A stretch of DNA of 53,746 nt. It comes from QFOX01 sp044237845 (lineage in GTDB: Bacteria; Pseudomonadota; Alphaproteobacteria; Rickettsiales; UBA3002). Below, in pieces: positions 17,101-26,671 of the stretch. The notes beneath the pieces were generated by a model. The model was not told where the DNA came from, did not search any database, and was given only the letters and a program-made list of their open reading frames with translations. The first letter of the stretch is position 1, and every line of letters begins with the position of its first letter. The stretch is taken from assembly GCA_044237845.1 (NCBI GenBank), contig JBIIEL010000015.1, positions 1 through 53,746 on the forward strand, read 5' to 3'. A program made the position numbers and the translations under genes.

Positions 17101-19272
17101 CTAGAACTCTTCCCAGCCCTGGTCGTTCGCGGCGGCGGATTTGCCCTGGTTGGCGCTAGCCGCCTTCTTGATGACGGGTTTTGCCGCCGCAGGCTTCGCC
17201 ACCGGCTTCTTCGGTGCCGCTTTCGCCAGATGCACCACCGGCGTATTCGCCACCGGCGCCGACGACGATGACGACGACGAATCCGATTCCGAACTATCCA
17301 CTTTGAAGAACCCGACCAGCCCTTCCAGCGTCCGCGCTTGATCGACCAGCGATTGCGCCGCCGCGGTGTTCTCTTCCACCAGCGCTGCGTTCTGCTGCGT
17401 CACTTCATCCATTTGCGATACCGCCGAGTTGATCTCGTCAATCCCCGTTGCCTGCTGCACGCTGGCCGAGGCAATTTCCGAGACAATGCTCGCCACCTGG
17501 CGGATTGAGCCCATGATCCCTTTCAGCGTTTCGCCCGCCTGATTAACCAGCGTCGCGCCAGATTTCACCTGACCCGCACTCTCGTTAATCAGCGCCTTGA
17601 TCTCCTTCGAGGCCGAAGCCGAACGCCCAGCGAGCGCACGTACTTCACTTGCTACCACCGCGAAGCCTTTCCCTGCATCACCTGCACGGGCAGCCTCAAC
17701 CGCTGCGTTCAACGCCAGAAGGTTGGTCTGGAAGGCAATCTCGTCAATCACACCAATGATATCCGAGATCTTCTGCGATGATTTCTCGATATTGCTCATC
17801 GCGCTCACCGCATCCTCAACCACGCGGCCACCGTTGCTCGCAGCTGCGCTTGCTTCCGTCGCCAGCTCGTTCGCGTTGTTCGCGCTCACAGAGTTCTGAC
17901 GCACCGTTCCCGTCAGCTCCTCCATGCTCGCTGCTGTCTCCTCCAGCGACGAAGCCTGCTGCTCCGTACGCATCGACAGATCCGAACTGCCCTCCGCAAT
18001 CTCGCCCGAGGCCGAGTTCACCGCACCGGCCGCTTCTTTGATTTTGCGGATGGTGCCCTGCATCGTGGTCACGTTGTTGTTGAGCGCTTTCACCATATCG
18101 CCGATCTCGTCGCTACGGTCAGCGCCTTCCAGCTCCTGGCTGTAATCGCCGCGCGAAAGACGCTCGATTTCAACCGCCAGCTTCTTGAGCGGTGCGGCCG
18201 CCATCTTACCGATAATGGCACCCACCAGCACGATCAGCACCAGCGCCGCCGCAGCAAGCATTTCAATCAGATGCTCGGTTGCGGTAATGCTAGCGAACGC
18301 TTCTTCTTCTGGCTGGTGCACAAACACCGTCCAGCCGAGGCCCGGATAGCCCATTGCTCCGTCCGAACGCATCCAACCCACCACATCCACTTCGCCGGAT
18401 GCTTCATGGAGACGGCTGTTTGTACCCTCTGCACTCTTCAAATCCTCAAGCGTTGCGGGCAGGCCAAGCTGATCCGTCGTTTTATGGCCCATTTCTTCCG
18501 ACACACGAATGCCCGCCTTGTCGCCCTGCGCCGTTGGGTCGTAATCGAGAATCACTACCCCATCTTTATTGGCAATACCAAACGCCAACGAAGGCTGCTT
18601 CTTGGCCGCGTAAATATCTTTTGCAATGTCTTCCACCAGACCGAAATCGGCGAAGTTCACCCACACGCCGAGCATCTCGCCCGTTGCCGCATAAATCGGC
18701 GCAGCAAACGGAATAGAGAACCCGTCCTGCTTATAGGCTTCCGCCACCACGGGCGAATATTGCACGTCTTCCACCACCGTGCCGTCGAGCAGGTCGCTTT
18801 TCAGGAATTGCTTGTTCACGGCTTTCTGGAACCAGGGTGCGTCTTTGAAATTCTGTGCATAAAGGAACGCCGTATCGAGTGGCTTACCCTTATTATCGGT
18901 GCTGTTCACCGCCGCAACACGCCCCTCAAGGTCTACCACCATCATGACCTTATAGAGGCCGTAATTGGTCATGTAGGCGTTCATCGCACCCACCAGTGCA
19001 CTGCTGCCATCGGCCTTATACCAGTTGGCCGTGTCTTTACTTGCAGTGTTGGTCGTGAAGGCCTGCACATCGCCATAACGCTCAAACAGGTTGCGGTCGA
19101 TGGTTTAGCTGGTGCTGCCCGCAAGCAGAGCCTGCTCTTTTACAACCCCCTGCTTCATTTCTTCTAGCTTGTTGAGAATAATGGGCATCACCACCCCGAG
19201 CGGGATTGCCGCAAACACCACCATAAGCAGTGCAAGTTTCCCTGAGATTTTCATTTTTCCGATAGATGCCAT
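17101..19272 (-). pseudogene. Methyl-accepting chemotaxis protein interrupted by an in-frame TAA
   Basis: The natural start is ATG 19272, preceded by AGGAGA. The first 55 codons give an N-terminal membrane anchor (hydrophobic at about residues 13-33) and the start of the sensor domain, then codon 56 is TAA (19107-19105). The same frame continues for 667 codons: a Cache-like periplasmic sensor, a second membrane span, HAMP, the methyl-accepting signalling hairpin with the conserved tip DEIAFQTNLLALNAAVEAARAG (split here for length: IAFQTNLLALNAAVEAAR), and a C-terminal GWEEF resembling the CheR-binding pentapeptide. Re-initiation at GTG 19068 would give a protein without the first membrane helix. 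Either a nonsense mutation or a base-call error. Confidence 0.85.
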
Positions 19273-19314
19273 GGTCTTCTCCTGTGTAAAAATATAGGTA
19301 TAAATAGGTTTCGT

Positions 19315-19812
19315 TTATGCAGCGTTTTCAATGAGTTTTTCGGCTTGTTGAACATCAAACAGATGCTCCACGCTGAGCAGCACCACCATGCGCTCCTCCA
19401 GCGAGATCAGGCCGTTGATGAAATCAGAGCTGATGCCCGTTTCCATTTCCGGCGCAGGTTTAATGTCGGACTGTGTTATCGTCAGAATATCGCTCACCGC
19501 ATCGACCAGAATGCCGATATTGCGCGTACCAACAGCGAGAATAATGATCACATGCTTGGAGTTAGCCTCCGTCAGCTCCTGCTTGAAGCGAGCACGCAGG
19601 TCGAAAATTGGCACGATGAGGCCGCGCAGATTCATCACCCCGCGCAGGAATTCCGGCGAGTTCGGCAGACGCGTGACATCGGTCCAGCCTTTGATTTCGC
19701 GCACGATCATAATATCGACGCCATATTCCTCGCCGCCAATCGCGAAGGTGAGGAACTGGCGTTGATCGCCGCTCGTTTCCCCCTCGCGTGTTTTGTCAAA
19801 ATTATCGGCCAT
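19315..19812 (-). CDS. cheW: CheW chemotaxis coupling protein
   Basis: Adaptor that links receptors to the kinase CheA. The 165-residue protein has the CheW beta-barrel: FLTFAIGGEEYGVDI, LRGVMNLRGLIVPIFDLR, and VGILVDAVSDILTI-type segments in order. I start at ATG 19812 because GGGGAG lies at the right distance and the upstream in-frame extension overlaps cheA. It is 11 bp after the cheA stop. Confidence 0.94.
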   Translation of the reverse strand: MADNFDKTREGETSGDQRQFLTFAIGGEEYGVDIMIVREIKGWTDVTRLPNSPEFLRGVMNLRGLIVPIFDLRARFKQELTEANSKHVIIILAVGTRNIGILVDAVSDILTITQSDIKPAPEMETGISSDFINGLISLEERMVVLLSVEHLFDVQQAEKLIENAA

Positions 19813-19823
19813 AGCTGACTCCC

Positions 19824-21922
19824 CTACGCTGCTTTGACATGTGCATGTTCCGACGGGTCCACGTCGCATAACTGCTTTAATTCATTGATCTCGAGAATGA
19901 GTGACACTTTACCGTCGCCCAGAATCGTCGCGCCGGAGACGCCCTTCACCGGATCGGTGTTGGCCTCGAGGCTTTTAATCACCACCTGCTGCTGGCCGAT
20001 CAGTTCGTCGACCACCAGGCCAAGCTTTTCGCTGCCACTTTCAACGAGCACGATCAGCGCTTTGCTGGCGTCGTGCTCCGCGTTCGGGATGTTGAAAATA
20101 TCATGCAGATAAACCATCTGCACAAATTCGCCGCGCACGTTAATCACGTCACCTTTGCCTTGCACGGCATGGATCGCCTCGCGCCGTGGCCGCAGTGTTT
20201 CAATGATGCTGGTGATCGGTACAATGTAGCTTTCCGCGCCGACCCGCACAATCATCCCGTCGAGGATCGCGAGCGTCAGCGGCAGCGAGACGGTGAACAC
20301 CGAACCCTTGCCCGGGTTGTTGGTGATGCGCACATTGCCGCCGAGCGATTCAATATTCCGCCGTACCACATCCATGCCCACGCCACGGCTGGATACGCTG
20401 GTGACTTTCTCTGCGGTCGAGAATCCCGGCATGAACACGAGATGGTCGATTTCCTCGTCGGTCAGTTTCGCGTCCATCGGCACGAGGCCTTTTTCCTGTG
20501 CTTTTCCAAGCACACGTGCGCGGTTGATACCGGCGCCGTCATCACTGATCTCAATAATAATCCGCCCCGAACGATGGTACGCAGAGAGATTGATCGTACC
20601 CTGAATTGGTTTGTCGTGCCACACGCGCTGATCCGGCGTTTCGATACCATGGTCGCACGAGTTACGAATCATATGCGTCAGCGGATCGCTCAACTGCTCG
20701 ATCACGGTTTTATCGACTTCCGTATTCTCGCCGGAGAGAATGAGCTGAATGTCTTTACCCAGCGCCGCCGCGGTATCCCTCACCACGCGCGGCATCCGCG
20801 AGAAGATGGATTTCACCGGCTGCATGCGCACCGCCATCACCGCTTCCTGCAACTCACGCGTATGGTGCGAGAGCTCATCCACCCCGCGCAGCAGATCCGA
20901 GAACTGGTCTTCCGCGAAATGGCGCACCTGTGCGCGCAGCATCGCTTCGGTAATCACCAGCTCGCCCACCATGTTCACCAAACGGTCAATCTTATCAAGG
21001 TCAACGCGGATAGACGTCGCCACAGCAGTGGCCGCCTTCGCGCCCTCCTCCGGTTTCTTCGTCGTCGCAGCAGCGGTGGGTGTGTTGGCCGGAATCATGC
21101 TCGGCATGGGCGCGGCCGGCTCAGCCGCCATCATTGCCTCCACCTCATCCATCGCTGGCGTAGCCGCGGCAACCGGTGCGGGCGCTGCCTGCACGGCACG
21201 CGTCACCGTAATATCGCAATTGTCGCGCACGAATTCGAACGCCTCCCAGATGCGCTCTTCTGTCACGTCGCCGGCGAGCTCCATCGTCCAGCTCTCATGC
21301 ACAGCGTGGGGTCAAACGCCTCCAGCGACGGCACGCGCGACGCATCCGCCGTGATAGTTGCTTTGCCGAGGCGGCTCAGCTCACGCAGAATAAGCAGCGG
21401 GTCGTTGCCCGTCGCAAAAAGCTCCTCATGCGGCTTGAAACTGATGGTGAAATGCGGCTCACCGCTTTCCACCACCACCGGCGCAGCCGATGCCGCAGGG
21501 GCAGACTTCACTGGCGCCGCGATCGGCGCGACCGCACCACCGTTCGTAATGGCCTGCAGCACGGCGAGCACGTCGTCGCCATAGCCCGGCACTGGCGCCT
21601 GATTATTTTTTGCGCCTTCGAGCATCTGGGTCACGATATCCGCCGATTTGAGCAGGATGTTAATCGAGTCGCGCGTCGGCACCAAAATCCCGTCGCGCAT
21701 TTTGTCGAGCATCGCCTCAAGCGAGTGGGTAAATTTCATGATATGGTCGAGGCCGAATCCACCGGAGCCGCCTTTGATGGAATGCGCGCAACGGAAAATC
21801 GCGTTGAGCTGCTCCTTATCCGTCACGCCCTCCTCAAGCTGCATGAGGCGCGCCTCCATATCCACCAGCAGCTCTGCGCATTCGGTGAAGAAGACCTGCT
21901 TAAACTCGTCCATCTCATCCAT
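19824..21922 (-). pseudogene. cheA: CheA histidine kinase split by a one-base frameshift
   Basis: The N-terminal part (21922 to ~21299) holds the phosphotransfer domain with H47 (CAHSIKGG) and a linker that ends FDPTLC, then goes out of frame and stops at 21263. From ~21298 the next frame continues ESWTMELAGD and runs through dimerisation, the ATPase (N box MIRNSCDHGIE, G1 DDGAG, G2 GRGVGMDVV-like) and the CheW-like domain to the stop at 19824. Adding one base at 21298/21299 gives a single 699-residue protein of normal CheA layout. A GTG at 21302 could start the second piece, but it would lack the phosphorylated His. Confidence 0.85.
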
Positions 21923-21952
21923 GAAGGAATCCTCGGAAATGCGTGGGTTAGG

Positions 21953-22318
21953 TTACGGGCACACTTTATTGATAATCTGCACCAGTTTTTCGGGGTTGAA
22001 TGGTTTTACAATCCAGCCCGTTGCACCCATGGCCTTGCCGCGATCTTTCTTGGCTTGGTCAGACTCGGTGGTGAGCATCAGAATCGGGGTGTATTTATAT
22101 TTCGGATTGGCGAGTGCGCCTTCAATCACGCCAAACCCATCCAGCTCCGGCATGTTGAGGTCGGTGATAATCACATCCACCTTATTGGCCGCCAGCACTT
22201 CGAGGCCGATTTTCCCGTCCTCCGCAGTGAGCACGGTGAAACCTGCACCCGAAAGTGTGTGCGAGACCATGTCACGCATGGTGCGGGAATCGTCGATTGC
22301 GAGAATTGTTTTAGCCAT
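21953..22318 (-). CDS. cheY: CheY-like response regulator
   Basis: A 121-residue single receiver domain, with acidic D9/D10, phosphoacceptor D53 in IITDLNMPELDG, the Thr in MLTTES and the Lys in IVKPFN. It belongs to the type usually placed directly upstream of cheA in alphaproteobacterial clusters, where it often acts in adaptation or as a phosphate sink; that role is inference. ATG 22318 has GGAGG upstream and overlaps the STAS stop by one base (TAATG). Confidence 0.92.
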   Translation of the reverse strand: MAKTILAIDDSRTMRDMVSHTLSGAGFTVLTAEDGKIGLEVLAANKVDVIITDLNMPELDGFGVIEGALANPKYKYTPILMLTTESDQAKKDRGKAMGATGWIVKPFNPEKLVQIINKVCP

Positions 22319-22620
22319 TAGGAAGTCCTCCATGAAGTCAGATGAGATGCGAGCCCGAGCTGCTCAAATACCTGTGCGAACGCGGGCTTTTCGCCGGTTA
22401 TTAAAAGTTTGCCGCCTGCCGCCTCCAGTTTTTTAGCAAGCGAAATCAGCAGTTGCACACCAGGGGTGGTAAGCGTTTCAGTTGCCGAAGCGTCGAGGGT
22501 TAGAGCGCCTGTCGCGCGCTCTTTCAGCGTGGCGAGCAAGTCTTCTGCAGTTTCAATGGTCATCACGGTGGGCAGCGCAAATTCGGCAGAGACAGATTCG
22601 GATGCGGCAGCTGCATTCAT
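22318..22620 (-). CDS. STAS-domain protein (anti-sigma-antagonist-like)
   Basis: A 100-residue protein with a STAS fold; LTLDASATETLTTPGVQLLISLAKKL matches the antagonist signature region (shown in part: LDASATETLTTPGVQLL), where the phosphorylatable residue would be Ser/Thr in TETLTT. Small STAS proteins at the head of che clusters are common and may bind a kinase or scaffold. It is the first gene of the chemotaxis run. Confidence 0.85.
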   Translation of the reverse strand: MNAAAASESVSAEFALPTVMTIETAEDLLATLKERATGALTLDASATETLTTPGVQLLISLAKKLEAAGGKLLITGEKPAFAQVFEQLGLASHLTSWRTS

Positions 22621-22881
22621 CGTGGTGCTCTCGTGTTTTGTTTAATGCCCTCTACGCAAACCGGATGCCAAGTCGCTCTCGCGCCCTATTCACCTAGTTT
22701 TTGTCGAAAGACGAAACCGCTCACCATCTTTATTTTTTAAGGTTCTCTTCCTGAGAACTCCGTGGAGAAAAACTCCAACTATGAATCTATGTTCAATACC
22801 ATACTCGCACAAGTTTTTCCACTGCGATTCGCGCGCAATGTTGCTGTGTGTGCTGTTTCGGTAACGAGTCGTTAACGCGCG
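22621..22881 (-). promoter_or_regulatory. Leader/promoter region of the che cluster with a CtrA-like box
   Basis: A 261-bp gene-free stretch. At 22875-22861 (minus) it reads TTAA-N7-TTAC, close to the CtrA full site TTAA-N7-TTAA. Further down are short inverted repeats: GTTCTC/GAGAAC (22742-22758), GGAG/CTCC (22765-22777) and GTC-GAAA-GAC near 22698. I do not see a convincing -35/-10 pair. Confidence 0.35.
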
Positions 22882-24315
22882 TTATTCTTTATTAACAGCT
22901 TCGTGGCCATAATCGGCGAGCATGTTAACCGTGCGCAGCAAGTCCTCGCGCGGGGTGCGCGGGTTGATGGTGCACATGCGCAGCACATGCTTGCCCGCAA
23001 GAATTGTCGGGCTGAGCAGCGCATAACCGGAATGAATAATATCCTGCGCGATCTGGTTATTGAGCGCATTGAGCGCCGCGTCGTCCAACCCCGGCGCAAC
23101 ATAAAGGAACGTAATCACGCCGAGTTGTGCGGGGGTGATAATTTCCCAACAGCTATCCGCGCGCAGTAATTGCTCGACATATTCCGCGTTGGCGATGCCG
23201 GTATCGATCGCCTGCTTGAACGCATCCACCCCGAAGGCCTTGAACGACATCCAGAGTTTGAGCGCGCGGAAGCCGCGGGTGAGCTGCACGCCGTAATCGC
23301 AGAGATTCACCTGCTCCGCATTATGCTCGATGAGTTTTAAATACTCCGCTGTCACCTTGAACGTGTCCTTCAAATGCTCGCGGTTGCGGATCAGCACGCA
23401 GCCAATCTCATAGGGCTGGAACAGCCATTTATGCGGGTCGATGCCGAGCGAATCGGCAAGCTCAATCCCATCGAGCACTTCGCGCCCGCGCGCGGTGATG
23501 GCCGCGCTGCCGCCATAGGCGCCATCCACATGCAGCCACAATCCCTCGGCTTTGCAGAACGCCGCCAGCTCTTTCAGCGGGTCGACGGCACCGGCATTCG
23601 TCGTGCCGGCATTGGCCACCACGCAGAATGGCACCAGTCCTTGCAGGCGATCCGCCGCGATGCGTTCGCGCAGCGCCGCCATCGACAGGCGGAATTGTTC
23701 ATCGGCGGGAATTTTACGAATCTGGAATTGCTGGAAGCCAAGAATCTTCAGCCCCTTCGCCACCGAGGAATGGGTCTGGTCGGAGAAATACACCGTGGCA
23801 TTCGTCGTATTATTCGCCAGCATCACATGGCGCGCGACGGCGAGTCCGGTCATGTTCGCCATCGACCCACCGCTGACGAACAGGCCACCCGCGCTGGCAG
23901 GAAGGTCAAACAATTGCCGCAGCCATTCAATCGCCGTCAGCTCGATCTGCGCCACGCCCGAGGGGCCCAGCCACGCACCGCTGAACACGTTCAGCGCCGA
24001 GGCAATCGCATCCGCCATCGCGCTCACGAAATTGCTTGGGCCCGGCACAAAGGCAAAATTGCGCGGGTGGTCGGCATGGGTCATCTCGTCGAACACATGG
24101 GTCTTGAGTTGCGCGAGCAGCTCCGTCACCGGCGTAGCTGTGGTGGGCAACGGCTCGTGCAGGCCCTCACGCAGCTCCTGCATGTTCGAGGGCTGCGTCA
24201 CTTTCATCTCCGGCAGCTGCGCAAAATGCTGCACGATCATCGCGCTCACCTGCTGGGCGATTTCCTGCATGTCGGGCGTCGAAAGGGTGAGCGGTGGCAG
24301 TGGTCTGGCGGTCAT
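22882..24315 (-). CDS. PLP-dependent group II decarboxylase
   Basis: A 477-residue fold-type I PLP enzyme of the aromatic-amino-acid / glutamate decarboxylase group. Key residues: H182 in DQTHSS, D264 in HVDGAYGG, and the PLP lysine K296 in IDPHKWLF. The N-terminal ~60 residues are a helical dimerisation segment. Which amino acid it decarboxylates cannot be told. The ATG is preceded by AGAGAGA. An FNR-type box lies 56 bp upstream, so oxygen-limited expression is likely. Confidence 0.88.
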   Translation of the reverse strand: MTARPLPPLTLSTPDMQEIAQQVSAMIVQHFAQLPEMKVTQPSNMQELREGLHEPLPTTATPVTELLAQLKTHVFDEMTHADHPRNFAFVPGPSNFVSAMADAIASALNVFSGAWLGPSGVAQIELTAIEWLRQLFDLPASAGGLFVSGGSMANMTGLAVARHVMLANNTTNATVYFSDQTHSSVAKGLKILGFQQFQIRKIPADEQFRLSMAALRERIAADRLQGLVPFCVVANAGTTNAGAVDPLKELAAFCKAEGLWLHVDGAYGGSAAITARGREVLDGIELADSLGIDPHKWLFQPYEIGCVLIRNREHLKDTFKVTAEYLKLIEHNAEQVNLCDYGVQLTRGFRALKLWMSFKAFGVDAFKQAIDTGIANAEYVEQLLRADSCWEIITPAQLGVITFLYVAPGLDDAALNALNNQIAQDIIHSGYALLSPTILAGKHVLRMCTINPRTPREDLLRTVNMLADYGHEAVNKE

Positions 24316-24370
24316 GGCATTCTCTCTGGTTAAGGGCGCATACTGACTAACCGTGCGCCCAAACCGTTGC

Positions 24371-24384
24371 GTTGACCCAAATCA
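24371..24384 (-). promoter_or_regulatory. FNR/Anr-type box upstream of the PLP decarboxylase
   Basis: TTGACCCAAATCAA fits the FNR-family consensus TTGAY-N4-RTCAA. On the minus strand a possible -10, TAGTCA (24349-24344), places the box near -41.5, the class II activator position. A hairpin-forming GGGCGCA/TGCGCCC pair (24334-24361) lies between box and gene. Confidence 0.5.
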
Positions 24385-24387
24385 ACC

Positions 24388-25218
24388 CTACGATTTTTGG
24401 TATTTGGCGATGGCCGCTTTAATTTTCTCAACGCGGTTTTCCGGGTTCGGATGGGTGCTGAAAAACTCCGGCTGGCGCTTGCCACCGCCCGCTTTGGCCA
24501 GAATCTCCATCACGCCGATCAGCGCGTGCGGGTCATAGCCCGCCTCATGCATCAAACGCACGCCGATCTCGTCGGACTGTAACTCGTCGTCGCGGCCATA
24601 GCGCATATTCACCATTTGCCCCACCATCGCCGCCATCTGGCCGACACTCTGATCGCCCGACGCCACCACCGCCGCGCCCGTGAGGCCTTGGGTGAGCTGC
24701 TGCTTGGCGAGATGCTGCGCTCCGTGCCGCGCGATCACATGGCCGATTTCATGGCCGATGACGCCAGCGAGTTGATCTTCACTTTGCAGCCGTTCATAGA
24801 GTGCGCGGGTGATGAAAATCTGTCCGCCCGGCAGCGCGAATGCGTTCACCGTTTTGGTGTCAGCAAGCAAATGAAACTCAAAACGCCAGTTGGTTTTCGC
24901 GGCGACGCTCTGGTGAATCAGCTTGTTGCCCACTGTATCCACAATCGCCTGGTCGTTCGCGTTGGTGTCGAGCCCGCCATATTGGTCAGCCATCTCCGGC
25001 GCCGATTGCAGGCCGAGTGCAATTTCCTGATCCTTGCTCATCGCAATACGCTGCTCCACGCCCAGAATCTCGTTATACTCGCTCGAACTGAGATACGAGA
25101 AATACGCAAACGCCGCGAGGATGAGGCCGAGAATCAGCCTGCCCTTGCTGAATCGTGGGCGGCCATAACCGCCGCCCATCGTGTTGCCGCCGAACGGGTT
25201 GGGTTGTCGAAACAGCAT
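24388..25218 (-). CDS. M48-family membrane-anchored metalloprotease
   Basis: A 276-residue zinc protease. A single membrane helix at about residues 27-45 is followed by the protease domain with HEIGHVIARH near 155 (zinc-binding HExxH) and a distal Glu ligand in LQSDEIG. M48 proteins with this layout act in envelope quality control, like LoiP/YcaL. I start at ATG 25218 because AGGAGG lies 5 bp upstream; a GTG two codons earlier would sit inside that site. It is 72 bp upstream of the decarboxylase on the same strand. Confidence 0.88.
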   Translation of the reverse strand: MLFRQPNPFGGNTMGGGYGRPRFSKGRLILGLILAAFAYFSYLSSSEYNEILGVEQRIAMSKDQEIALGLQSAPEMADQYGGLDTNANDQAIVDTVGNKLIHQSVAAKTNWRFEFHLLADTKTVNAFALPGGQIFITRALYERLQSEDQLAGVIGHEIGHVIARHGAQHLAKQQLTQGLTGAAVVASGDQSVGQMAAMVGQMVNMRYGRDDELQSDEIGVRLMHEAGYDPHALIGVMEILAKAGGGKRQPEFFSTHPNPENRVEKIKAAIAKYQKS

Positions 25219-25286
25219 AAGCACCTCCTGAGGAGGGGCTACTGTAACAGACTGGCCTACAACATCAATGCCGCGATGCGAGGCAC

Positions 25287-25691
25287 CTAAACCCTCTTGC
25301 GCGCGAGCTGATAGCCGATAAACAGCAGGGTCGTGATAATCAGCGTGAATTGCATTAGCTCATAGACCGAGGACTGATAAAAGCGGCAGAGGGTAAACCC
25401 TTCGTTCCAGCCACCTTTGTAATTGTCCCTATCCGCGGTGCCTTTTGTAGTGCCGACGACGTTCATACCCGCCTCGATATCTTTGATGAATGGCTTATCG
25501 AGCAATGGGGCGAACAGCAGCGAATAGGAGTTTGTGCCGCTGGTGCAGCCGTCTTCCCAGCCCTTCACATACTGCGCACTCTGGGTGCTCGCAGGCTTAT
25601 GCACCAGCCAGATGCCCGGCCGGAAAGTCAATGTCAGCGCCGCAAACACAATCAGCGCCACGAGATAGGTTTTTTTTCCTTTTCCAATCAT
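25287..25691 (-). CDS. Hypothetical protein with two membrane segments
   Basis: A 134-residue protein not recognised as any family. Hydrophobic stretches near the N-terminus (VALIVFAALTLTF) and C-terminus (MQFTLIITTLLFIGYQL) flank a polar loop of ~75 residues that would face the periplasm and holds two cysteines (DGCTSG and TLCRFY) that could form a disulfide. ATG 25691 has GAGGA five bases upstream; an ATG four codons earlier has no such site. It is read in the same direction as the short secreted peptide 33 bp upstream. Confidence 0.6.
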   Translation of the reverse strand: MIGKGKKTYLVALIVFAALTLTFRPGIWLVHKPASTQSAQYVKGWEDGCTSGTNSYSLLFAPLLDKPFIKDIEAGMNVVGTTKGTADRDNYKGGWNEGFTLCRFYQSSVYELMQFTLIITTLLFIGYQLARKRV

Positions 25692-25724
25692 ACCATTCCT
25701 CATTCTAGCAGGGTTATCCTTCCT

Positions 25725-25838
25725 TCACTCGCAATTCTGCGGACAGTCTGGAGTACATGCCACGCCGCATCCCTCCGCCTGCACCACGGCCGCGACAGAT
25801 AAAAGAAGAGCGACAATCACGATAATGCGTTTCAACAT
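25725..25838 (-). CDS. Small secreted cysteine-rich peptide
   Basis: A 37-codon frame. The first ~21 residues are a textbook signal peptide (MLKRIIVIVALLLSVAAV then VQA), leaving a ~16-residue mature peptide with four cysteines in the pattern C-x3-C-x3-C-x3-C. No family is recognised. The Shine-Dalgarno is weak. It sits between the LysE promoter region and the two-span membrane protein, possibly co-transcribed with the latter. Confidence 0.4.
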   Translation of the reverse strand: MLKRIIVIVALLLSVAAVVQAEGCGVACTPDCPQNCE

Positions 25839-25929
25839 AGACGCCAACCAACGACGATGCACCCTGTAAGTTCGCGGAACGCGAAACCGGATGTGGGTTA
25901 TGTGCTAGCACCAACGCACGGCACAATCC

Positions 25930-25958
25930 ATGACATATATCAAGACAATGCTTATAAA
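25930..25958 (+). promoter_or_regulatory. Sigma-70-type promoter for the LysE-family gene
   Basis: ATGACA (25930-25935), a 17-bp spacer and TATAAA (25953-25958) make a near-consensus promoter. The start would be near 25965, about 48 bp before the ATG at 26013. Confidence 0.6.
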
Positions 25959-26012
25959 TCTGTGCGCCTGTATTCCTTTGCGTTGCGGATCTCAAGCGCC
26001 TATCGGTGGGGC

Positions 26013-26621
26013 ATGCTGGTTCATTTCCTACTCACCTGCCTGATTATCGAGGCCACGCCGGGGCCCAATATGGGCTACCTCACCCTGCTCAGCGCCACCG
26101 AGGGGCGCCGCGCCGGGTTCATCACCGTGGCGGGCATCGGGCTGGGGTTGCTGGGGCTGGGTTTAGCGGCGGCGTTCGGCGTGGCCGCGCTCATGGCGCA
26201 ATCGGCACTGATCTATCAGGCGCTGCGCGGGGCGGGCATCGCCTATCTGCTCTGGCTGGCGTGGGATGCCTGGCGCAGCGCGCGGATTCCTTTTGTACAA
26301 GGCCACCCGCAACCCCTACCGCGCGCGCAGTATTTCCGTCGGGGGCTGATTACCAACCTGCTCAACCCCAAGGCCGCTGCGTTTTACGTCACGGTGCTGC
26401 CGGAATTTATCGATGCCGCCGCGCCGCAGCTCCTGCGCCAGACCTTGCTGCTCACCGTCATCTACGCCTTCATCGCCACCGCTGTGCATGGGCTGATTGT
26501 CCTTGCCGCCTCGCAGCTCACCCCGTGGCTCGCGCACCCACGTCACCGCGCCCTCACGCAGCGCGGCTTCGCGCTGCTGCTCGCAGGTATCGCGCTGTGG
26601 CTGGGATATTCGACTCGGTAG
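26013..26621 (+). CDS. LysE/RhtB-family amino-acid exporter
   Basis: A 202-residue inner-membrane exporter with about six hydrophobic segments and the family hallmark EATPGPNMGYLT at residues ~12-23, followed by GRRAGFITVAGI; NLLNPKAAAFYVTVLPEF is the second conserved block. The substrate is probably an amino acid or related small compound, not further resolvable. I chose ATG 26013 because the family begins there and GGTGGGG precedes it; an in-frame upstream ATG at 25857 would add 52 residues and lie before the promoter. Confidence 0.87.
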   Translation: MLVHFLLTCLIIEATPGPNMGYLTLLSATEGRRAGFITVAGIGLGLLGLGLAAAFGVAALMAQSALIYQALRGAGIAYLLWLAWDAWRSARIPFVQGHPQPLPRAQYFRRGLITNLLNPKAAAFYVTVLPEFIDAAAPQLLRQTLLLTVIYAFIATAVHGLIVLAASQLTPWLAHPRHRALTQRGFALLLAGIALWLGYSTR

Positions 26622-26643
26622 GTGGAACTGGAAAGGGCGTAAG

Positions 26644-26671
26644 CCATCCGAAGCTCCGAAGGAGCGAAGGA

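Noticed and set aside
21263..21302. Programmed -1 frameshifting in cheA
   Set aside because: No slippery heptamer or following structure is visible at the junction, and CheA is not known to use one.
25714..25995. 93-codon minus-strand frame across the LysE promoter region
   Set aside because: No protein-like composition or start signal; it overlaps a good promoter and a better small frame with a signal peptide in another phase.
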